NCBI GenBank assembly: GCA_023457325.1
Contig: JAEWLX010000091.1
Coordinates: 1 to 14,367, forward strand
Length of the DNA stretch: 14,367 nt
Direction: 5' to 3'
DNA from: Bacillota bacterium
GTDB lineage: Bacteria > Bacillota_I > Bacilli_A > RFN20 > CAG-826
In this document: positions 7,577 through 12,398 of the stretch, piece by piece
Layout: every line of letters begins with the position of its first letter
Position numbering within the stretch: the first letter of the stretch is position 1
Translations under genes and position numbers: made by a program
The notes under the pieces: model-generated
What the model was told of the DNA's origin: nothing
Seen by the model: only the letters and a program-made list of their open reading frames with translations
Databases searched by the model: none

Positions 7577-8126
7577 AGTTATATTTTGCCATAGAAGACG
7601 TAAAGCCGTTTCGCAAATAATCCTTGAGAGCCTCGGTCGATTCTCCAACAGCAATATCAATTAACTTAGCCTGTTCTTTGGTGGGCTTTCCAAGGACATA
7701 ATCCATACCGTTAAATTCTGGTTCACCAATCCCGATTCTCAGTCTTTTGATATCTTCAGTCTTTAAGACCTCAATAATATTTTGAATGCCGTTATGCCCA
7801 CCACTTGATCCAGAAGGGCGAAGTCTAATTCTCCCTGGTTCAAGCGCCATATCATCATAGATGATAAGTACATCATCGATAGCAATGTTGAAATAAGCTT
7901 TTATTTCTTGAACGGCAGATCCAGATAAATTCATATAAGTTGTTGGTTTAAACAAAATAACGGGTTCGCCAAAAATAGTCTCTTTAGCGTATAAACCATT
8001 AAAGGCAACCTTATCAATACTAAAACCAAGCGAGTCAGCTAACGAATCAATAACGCGATAGCCAAGATTATGTCTTGTCTTCTCGTATTTCTTTCCGGGG
8101 TTACCTAATCCAACGATTAATTTCAT
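7575..8126 (-). CDS. pth: Peptidyl-tRNA hydrolase
   Basis: Cytoplasmic esterase that frees tRNA from peptidyl-tRNA dropped by ribosomes; essential in most bacteria. 183 residues from the ATG at 8126, the usual length. Catalytic and substrate-binding residues of the family are all present: Asn9 and His19 in GLGNPGKKYEKTRHN, Asn66 in PTTYMN, Asp92 in YDDMALEPG and Asn112 in GGHNG. An in-frame TTG at 8144 would add six residues (MSRNKH), but the ATG is preferred because Pth proteins begin at MKLIVGLGNPG and an AGGA lies eight bases before it. pth leads the minus-strand block, with mfd directly after it as in B. subtilis (spoVC, fin, mfd), but without fin. An extended -10 promoter lies about 20 bases upstream. 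Confidence 0.97.
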   Translation of the reverse strand: MKLIVGLGNPGKKYEKTRHNLGYRVIDSLADSLGFSIDKVAFNGLYAKETIFGEPVILFKPTTYMNLSGSAVQEIKAYFNIAIDDVLIIYDDMALEPGRIRLRPSGSSGGHNGIQNIIEVLKTEDIKRLRIGIGEPEFNGMDYVLGKPTKEQAKLIDIAVGESTEALKDYLRNGFTSSMAKYN

Positions 8127-8147
8127 ATGTTTGTTCCTACTCAAATT

Positions 8148-8156
8148 ATTATATCA
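8148..8156 (-). promoter_or_regulatory. Extended -10 promoter of the pth block
   Basis: TGATATAAT on the minus strand: a perfect TATAAT preceded by the TGn extended -10 element. No convincing -35 box is found at 16-18 bp, which is common with extended -10 promoters. The predicted start near 8141 gives a leader of only about 15 bases before the pth ATG. It probably drives pth, mfd, rqcP and tilS as one message. Confidence 0.55.
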
Positions 8157-8185
8157 AGCCACTTTGCCGATAACATGCAAAAAAA

Positions 8186-8208
8186 ACTTTGTTTATACCC
8201 TCCAAAGT
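8186..8208. repeat. Short inverted repeat in the divergent pth / DUF368 region
   Basis: ACTTTG at 8186-8191 and CAAAGT at 8203-8208, six-base arms 11 bases apart; a third copy of ACTTTG lies at 8161-8166. It could be a protein-binding site between two divergent promoters, but arms this short can arise by chance. Confidence 0.25.
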
Positions 8209-8213
8209 CTAAA

Positions 8214-8222
8214 TGATGTAAT
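8214..8222 (+). promoter_or_regulatory. Possible extended -10 promoter of the DUF368-PAP2 operon
   Basis: TGATGTAAT resembles the extended -10 consensus TGnTATAAT with one mismatch. No good -35 box is seen. It would place the start of the message near 8229, leaving about eight bases before the ATG at 8238, which agrees with the lack of a ribosome binding site there. Confidence 0.35.
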
Positions 8223-8237
8223 ATTTATCTTGTTAAT

Positions 8238-9152
8238 ATGAAAAAGGGATTAAAAGAAAAAGGATTAGATCTCGCCAAAGGTTTAGCCATTGGTGTCTCG
8301 TTTATTATTCCAGGAGTCAGTGGCGGAACAATGGCTGTCATTCTTGGTATTTATGATAAAATCATAAATTCTGTTAATCTTTTAACGAAAAAATTCATTG
8401 AGGCTTTTAAGGTTCTGCTTCCAATTGGTTTAGGAGCGGTTTTGGCAATTCTAATCTGCTGGTATCCGTTTAAATTAGCTTTTGAACACATCATGATTGT
8501 AATGGTTAGTTTATTTGCTGGTTTCATTGTTGGTGGTATGCCGGGGATATTTGACGAAGTAAAAGGTCAAAAAATTAAACCAATCTATATTGTTGTATGT
8601 ATTCTTGCGATTGTTCTATCAGCGGGTCTCGGCTTTCTCTCCGTCAGTCTTGAACTTAATGTTCAATCCTTATATGTTTCCCGACCTTGGTGGCTTTTTA
8701 TTTTGGTTATCTTAGCTGGAATTATCTCTGCCTTTGCTCTAGTTGTGCCTGGCGTATCGGGTTCAATGATTATGATGGTTTTAGGTTTTTATACTCCAAC
8801 TCTCAACTTGATCGACAACTTCTTGTCGTGGACAAATGTCGGTAGCGCAATTTCAATTCTTGCTTGCCTGGCTGTCGGCGTTATTTCAGGTGTTTTTATT
8901 GCTTCAAAAATTATGGCTTTATTGTTGCGACGTTTTCGTAATGGAACGTTCTTTGCGATTATTGGTATCATTATTGGCTCTTTAATCGCCATTTATTATA
9001 ACTTTGAAATATATGAATACTACGTGACTGTTGGCTTTAGATGGTGGGAAATTTTATTAAGTGGTGTCGCTTTGGTGATTGGCATCGCAATCTCATATAT
9101 GTTTGTCCGCTTTGGACGTAAAGATAAATTATCTTTGGAGGATAGCAAATAA
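8238..9152 (+). CDS. popT: DUF368 (PopT-family) polyprenyl-phosphate transporter
   Basis: Integral membrane protein of the DUF368 family. Members were shown in 2023 work on undecaprenyl-phosphate (C55-P) translocases to return the lipid carrier from the outer to the inner face of the cytoplasmic membrane for reuse in cell wall and surface polymer synthesis. 304 residues with about eight to nine hydrophobic segments and a short basic N-terminus (MKKGLKEK). Two related motifs mark an internal repeat typical of the family: IIPGVSGGTMAVILGIYD (23-40) and VVPGVSGSMIMMVLGFY (169-185). The ATG at 8238 has no Shine-Dalgarno sequence; coupling is not possible because the upstream gene is divergent, so initiation may be nearly leaderless. 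The stop overlaps the next start (TAATG). The PAP2 phosphatase partner fits a role in C55-P recycling; the substrate is inferred from the family. The symbol follows the characterised family member and is not proof of orthology. Confidence 0.9.
   Translation: MKKGLKEKGLDLAKGLAIGVSFIIPGVSGGTMAVILGIYDKIINSVNLLTKKFIEAFKVLLPIGLGAVLAILICWYPFKLAFEHIMIVMVSLFAGFIVGGMPGIFDEVKGQKIKPIYIVVCILAIVLSAGLGFLSVSLELNVQSLYVSRPWWLFILVILAGIISAFALVVPGVSGSMIMMVLGFYTPTLNLIDNFLSWTNVGSAISILACLAVGVISGVFIASKIMALLLRRFRNGTFFAIIGIIIGSLIAIYYNFEIYEYYVTVGFRWWEILLSGVALVIGIAISYMFVRFGRKDKLSLEDSK
9137..9142 (+). promoter_or_regulatory. Ribosome binding site of the PAP2 gene
   Basis: GGAGGA inside the last codons of the DUF368 gene, nine bases before the ATG at 9152, which itself overlaps the upstream TAA. 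It supports the start and coupled translation. Confidence 0.75.
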
Positions 9153-9856
9153 TGAACGCACTATTCTTAGCGGCGATTGAAGGACTTGATAATGCTGGGC
9201 GCTTTTGGGCTATGGGCGATTGGGAAATGGCGTTTCTTCTGTGGCTAAACAGTTTACACGGAACCTTTATCGACTACGTCTTTCTTATTATCACTTTTTT
9301 GGGCGACAAGGGAATCGTTTGGATTGCCTCAGGCGTCATCATGCTCTTTTTTAAAAAAACACGCCGTATGGGCATCTATGTTATCGCAACCTACGCCGTG
9401 ATTGGTGGCACAAATAATTATATTATTAAACTCTTATCGGATCGGTCACGCCCGTTTTATGGTAATACGATAGCCGTCTATGAAGACGCGCAAAGACTTC
9501 AAGATTTCGCTGTGAACATCTTTTATGGTGATGGTGTATTTCTTGGCTTTGCAAAAATCCCAGATGACACATCGTTTTTCTCTGGACACACCGTGGCTTC
9601 AATTGCTTGTGCAATGATGATGTTTTTACACAATAAAAAATTTGGTATACCCGCTCTCGTTCTCGCTTCAATTATCGCCTTTTCGCGTTTGTGGCTCGGT
9701 GTCCACTGGCCGACCGATGTTATCTTTGGAATCATTTTTGCGATTGGCGCAGCGGTTGGCTTATATTATCTTCTCCGCTTCCTCGAACCAAAGGTTATTA
9801 ACTTTGCCACTAAATTATTCAATAAAGAGAGAAAAACGGAAGCTAATCCCGAATAA
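9152..9856 (+). CDS. PAP2-family membrane phosphatase, probable undecaprenyl-pyrophosphate phosphatase
   Basis: Multi-pass membrane phosphatase of the PAP2 type (BcrC/PgpB-like). 234 residues with about six membrane helices. All three catalytic motifs are present: K93 LLSDRS R100 P101 (KX6RP), S144-G145-H146, and S178 R179 LWLGV H185 WPT D189 (SRX5HX3D), where the two histidines are the expected nucleophile and proton donor. The usual PSGH reads FSGH, and 42 residues separate motifs one and two, so the extracytoplasmic loop is fairly long. The active site of this family faces outward. The gene overlaps the DUF368 gene by one base and is followed within 12 bases by a terminator, so the two form a closed operon. 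Family members use C55-PP, phosphatidate or phosphatidylglycerol phosphate; the DUF368 partner favours C55-PP, but this is inference and no symbol is given. Confidence 0.9.
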   Translation: MNALFLAAIEGLDNAGRFWAMGDWEMAFLLWLNSLHGTFIDYVFLIITFLGDKGIVWIASGVIMLFFKKTRRMGIYVIATYAVIGGTNNYIIKLLSDRSRPFYGNTIAVYEDAQRLQDFAVNIFYGDGVFLGFAKIPDDTSFFSGHTVASIACAMMMFLHNKKFGIPALVLASIIAFSRLWLGVHWPTDVIFGIIFAIGAAVGLYYLLRFLEPKVINFATKLFNKERKTEANPE

Positions 9857-9867
9857 CAACTACAATT

Positions 9868-9889
9868 AGAGCACTATGTGCTCTTTTTT
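9868..9889 (+). terminator. Rho-independent terminator of the DUF368-PAP2 operon
   Basis: AGAGCAC TAT GTGCTCT forms a perfect 7-bp stem with a short loop, followed by a run of T at 9884-9889. It begins 12 bases after the PAP2 stop and separates this operon from the tetR unit. The reverse strand has no U-run, so it works in the plus direction only. Confidence 0.9.
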
Positions 9890-9916
9890 ATTGCTCTTCT
9901 TTTTAAGTAAAAGATA

Positions 9917-9945
9917 TTGAAAACCGTTTATAACGGGCATATACT
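9917..9945 (+). promoter_or_regulatory. Sigma-A-type promoter of the tetR-ABC operon
   Basis: TTGAAA at 9917-9922 and TATACT at 9940-9945 are separated by exactly 17 bases; each box differs from consensus by one base. The predicted start is near 9952, some 27 bases before the tetR ATG. Two inverted repeats, one in the spacer and one at the start point, suggest strong control by a DNA-binding protein, most simply the TetR protein encoded next. Confidence 0.75.
9924..9936. promoter_or_regulatory. Inverted repeat in the promoter spacer, candidate operator 1
   Basis: CCGTT TAT AACGG, perfect 5-base arms, lies wholly between the -35 and -10 boxes of the tetR promoter. Its position would block RNA polymerase if bound. 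The arms differ from those of the second repeat, so it may be another protein's site or chance. Confidence 0.4.
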
Positions 9946-9951
9946 TTTGTA

Positions 9952-9967
9952 TTGACAACTCTGTCAA
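9952..9967. promoter_or_regulatory. Inverted repeat at the transcription start, candidate TetR operator
   Basis: TTGACA ACTC TGTCAA, perfect 6-base arms with a 4-base spacer, begins at the predicted start point of the tetR message. Length, symmetry and position are typical of a TetR-family operator and suggest autorepression relieved by a ligand that the downstream exporter removes. Confidence 0.6.
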
Positions 9968-9978
9968 CGAAAGAATGT

Positions 9979-10599
9979 ATGCCTAAAACACCTGAACAAA
10001 ACCAACAAATAAAAGATGAACGACGCGCGAACATTTTAAATACTGCTTTGCGTCTTTTCGCTTTATATGGTTACGACTCGATTGTCATTAATGATATAAC
10101 TCGCGAAGCAAATTGTTCACACGGCCTTTTTTATCATTATTTTAAAAATAAAGTTGATCTATTTTTAGAGTTAATGAAGATTGCTGAAGAGAGAGCTTTT
10201 CGAAAACGACGCGAGGAACAATCGCTTAATAAAATGCCGGCAATTGACGCCATACGCACCATCGTTTCTCATATGATCGATGAGATATATGGCGATAATG
10301 AATCAATCTACTTTCTTTATATGTTCGTTAATATGCATTTACAAAAAACGTTGCCTCTCCCGCCAAAAGAAAAAGAAAAGGGCGGCAAAAAACCGTTCTT
10401 CCACTACTTCATTGATCTAATTGCCAGAGGACAAAAAGAGGGAGATGTCTCTGGTGGAGACCCAAAAGAGTTTGCTATTATCTATTATTCGATCATAAAA
10501 GGCTTGTGCTATACCCGCTTGAATATGGTTAAAAAGAGCGCAACCAAACCAAGTCCAGACATCATCATGAATTTGTTTATTCGGAAAGGAAGCTATTAA
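9979..10599 (+). CDS. TetR/AcrR-family transcriptional regulator
   Basis: Dimeric DNA-binding repressor type. 206 residues from the ATG at 9979. The N-terminal helix-turn-helix domain spans about residues 15-63: RANILNTALRLFALYGYDS, then INDITREANCSHGLFYHYFKNKVDLF, a clear TetR signature with the recognition helix around CSHGLFYHYF. The C-terminal part is helical and variable and should hold the ligand pocket and dimer surface; it includes a lysine-rich stretch near PPKEKEKGGKK. An in-frame TTG at 9952 is rejected as the start because it falls in the operator-like repeat at the predicted transcription start. The ribosome binding site is weak (GAAAGA before ATG). The stop overlaps the first ABC gene (TAATG), so regulator and exporter are made together. 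The gene probably represses its own operon; ligand unknown. Confidence 0.9.
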   Translation: MPKTPEQNQQIKDERRANILNTALRLFALYGYDSIVINDITREANCSHGLFYHYFKNKVDLFLELMKIAEERAFRKRREEQSLNKMPAIDAIRTIVSHMIDEIYGDNESIYFLYMFVNMHLQKTLPLPPKEKEKGGKKPFFHYFIDLIARGQKEGDVSGGDPKEFAIIYYSIIKGLCYTRLNMVKKSATKPSPDIIMNLFIRKGSY

Positions 10600-12398
10600 T
10601 GTTTAAATTGTTTCGCTATCTAAAACCTAAACTTTGGTTAATCGTCATTGTTTTCCTATTAATAGGGGGGCAATCATATACGCAGTTAATGCTTCCTGAC
10701 TTTATGGGGGATATTACCGCCATTGCTACTGGGCAAACTATCGTTGCCGATAAATCAGCAGCAATCCTTGATGTTGGCATAAAAATGATAATTGTCGCCT
10801 TAATCACTATTGCTATTGCTTTTGCGACATCTCTAATTGTTTCTTATATCGGCGCTTTCTTTGGAAAGAAAGTACGCGCCGAAGTATTCAATAAAGTTCT
10901 TTCTTTTTCTTTAGGAGACTATGATCGCATCGGCACGGCATCGTTAATTACGAGAACAACGAGTGATGTTGAACTTATTCAAAACGTAATAGTAATGGGG
11001 CTTCGCACCATGGTTATGTCGCCCGTAATTCTTGTCGTCGCTGTTGTCCGAGTGTTAACAACTGACGCCCGCTTAGCGCTTATTTTGGCTTTCTCAATTC
11101 CGATTATTATTTTGACTATCATTATCCTGTTTTCGATTGCTATGCCTTTGTTTAAAAAGATTCAAGAGGCAATCGATGATGTAACTAAAGTTTTACGTGA
11201 ATCACTAACTGGCGTTCGTGTTGTTCGCGCTTTCAACCAAGAAAAAAGGGAAGAAAAGAGATTTGCAGGGGTCAACTCAAACTTAACAAAGATGATAATT
11301 AAGGTCGGGCGTACAATGTCGTTTGCCAGCCCCATTATTTCTATTTTGTTTGACCTTACTTACTTTGGAATATTCCTTTATGGCTTCGCCGTGATTGATG
11401 GTTCGGCCGAGATGTACAATCTAGAACACATCTTAGAAACGTCTCAATACGCGATGCATATTATGATGGCTTTCTTAATGTTTTCAATGCTATTAATTAA
11501 TATTCCTCGTGCCAGCGTCAGCGCTCGTCGCATCAATCAAGTGCTCGACACTCCCGTTGTTGTAAAAGATCCGGAAACTCCTCTTCATTCTTTAGAAACA
11601 AAGATTGGTCACGTTAAGTTTGAAGATGTAACCTTCACCTTCCCAGATTCAGAAGTACCGACATTACAAAACATTACTTTTGAAGCAAAACCAGGGCAAG
11701 TTACGGCGATTATCGGCTCGACAGGAAGTGGTAAATCATCAATTATTAATTTAGTGCCACGGTTCTATGATGTTACCAAAGGTAAAATTCTGGTCGATGG
11801 TGTTGATGTCCGCGATTATACGCAAAAGGATCTACGCGATAAAATCGGTTTTGTGCCCCAGCAAGCATTGCTTTTTTCTGGCACGATCCGCGATAACATT
11901 TTATACGGAAAAACAGACGGTTCTGATGAAGAAATATATTCGGCTCTTAACGTTGCTCAAGCAGCCCGATTTGTCGATAAAAAAGAGCAAGGAATTGCAT
12001 CGGAAGTATCACAAGGTGGTAAAAACTTCTCGGGTGGTCAGAAACAACGTTTAGCTATTGCAAGAACTTTAGTTAAAAAACCAGAAATCTACATTTTTGA
12101 TGACTCGTTTTCTGCCCTAGACTTTAAAACCGACATTCGCCTCCGCACCGCTTTAAAAGACTACACGAAAAAATCTTCAGTGATTATTGTTGCCCAACGG
12201 GTTTCATCTATTATGGATGCTGACAATATTGTCGTTTTAAATGAAGGAAAAATTGTCGGTCAGGGCAAACACCAAGAACTTCTTAAGAAATGCAAAGTTT
12301 ATCAAGAAATCGTTTTCTCACAAATGGATGAAAGTGAGATTAAACGGACATTAGAAATTAAGAAACAAGTTTTGTTGTCGGAAGGAGGTGACGAATAA
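10599..12398 (+). CDS. ABC exporter half-transporter, subunit with degenerate ATP site
   Basis: Type IV (ABCB-like) exporter half: six-helix membrane domain (about 1-305) fused to a nucleotide-binding domain (about 335-599). Walker A GSTGSGKS (373-380), Q-loop Gln421, intact signature FSGGQ (477-481). The Walker B segment reads IYIFDD (497-502), so the catalytic Glu is replaced by Asp502, and the switch His is replaced by Gln533 (VAQRVSS). These changes mark the subunit that provides the Walker side of the degenerate site in heterodimeric exporters such as LmrCD, BmrCD and TM287/288. The start ATG overlaps the tetR stop by one base, with AAAGGA nine to ten bases upstream. The stop overlaps the start of the second ABC gene. 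The likely role is efflux of drugs or other amphipathic compounds; the substrate cannot be told from sequence. Confidence 0.94.
   Translation: MFKLFRYLKPKLWLIVIVFLLIGGQSYTQLMLPDFMGDITAIATGQTIVADKSAAILDVGIKMIIVALITIAIAFATSLIVSYIGAFFGKKVRAEVFNKVLSFSLGDYDRIGTASLITRTTSDVELIQNVIVMGLRTMVMSPVILVVAVVRVLTTDARLALILAFSIPIIILTIIILFSIAMPLFKKIQEAIDDVTKVLRESLTGVRVVRAFNQEKREEKRFAGVNSNLTKMIIKVGRTMSFASPIISILFDLTYFGIFLYGFAVIDGSAEMYNLEHILETSQYAMHIMMAFLMFSMLLINIPRASVSARRINQVLDTPVVVKDPETPLHSLETKIGHVKFEDVTFTFPDSEVPTLQNITFEAKPGQVTAIIGSTGSGKSSIINLVPRFYDVTKGKILVDGVDVRDYTQKDLRDKIGFVPQQALLFSGTIRDNILYGKTDGSDEEIYSALNVAQAARFVDKKEQGIASEVSQGGKNFSGGQKQRLAIARTLVKKPEIYIFDDSFSALDFKTDIRLRTALKDYTKKSSVIIVAQRVSSIMDADNIVVLNEGKIVGQGKHQELLKKCKVYQEIVFSQMDESEIKRTLEIKKQVLLSEGGDE
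12382..12391 (+). promoter_or_regulatory. Ribosome binding site of the second ABC gene
   Basis: AAGGAGGTGA, a full-length match to the anti-Shine-Dalgarno sequence, inside the last codons of the first ABC gene and about nine bases before the ATG at 12398. It would favour a high and matched level of the partner subunit. Confidence 0.85.

Noticed and set aside
7565..7660. Start of mfd at the upstream in-frame codon at 7660, inside pth
   Set aside because: It would overlap the conserved end of pth by 86 bases, adds sequence unlike Mfd, and has no ribosome binding site; the AAGGAG before CTG fits better.
4224..7664. Several open frames of 60-90 codons on both strands within mfd
   Set aside because: All lie inside a well-supported gene in other frames; composition is that of frame shadows.
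8127..8144. TTG start of pth at 8144
   Set aside because: It adds six residues not seen in Pth proteins and lies at or before the predicted transcription start region; the ATG at 8126 matches the family start and has AGGA ahead of it.
9952..9978. TTG start of the TetR gene at 9952
   Set aside because: The TTG is part of the inverted repeat at the predicted transcription start, so there would be no room for a ribosome binding site.
9952..9980. TTGACA at 9952 as a -35 box of a second promoter
   Set aside because: The bases 17 downstream read ATGTAT, and a start there would lie inside tetR; the repeat is better read as an operator.
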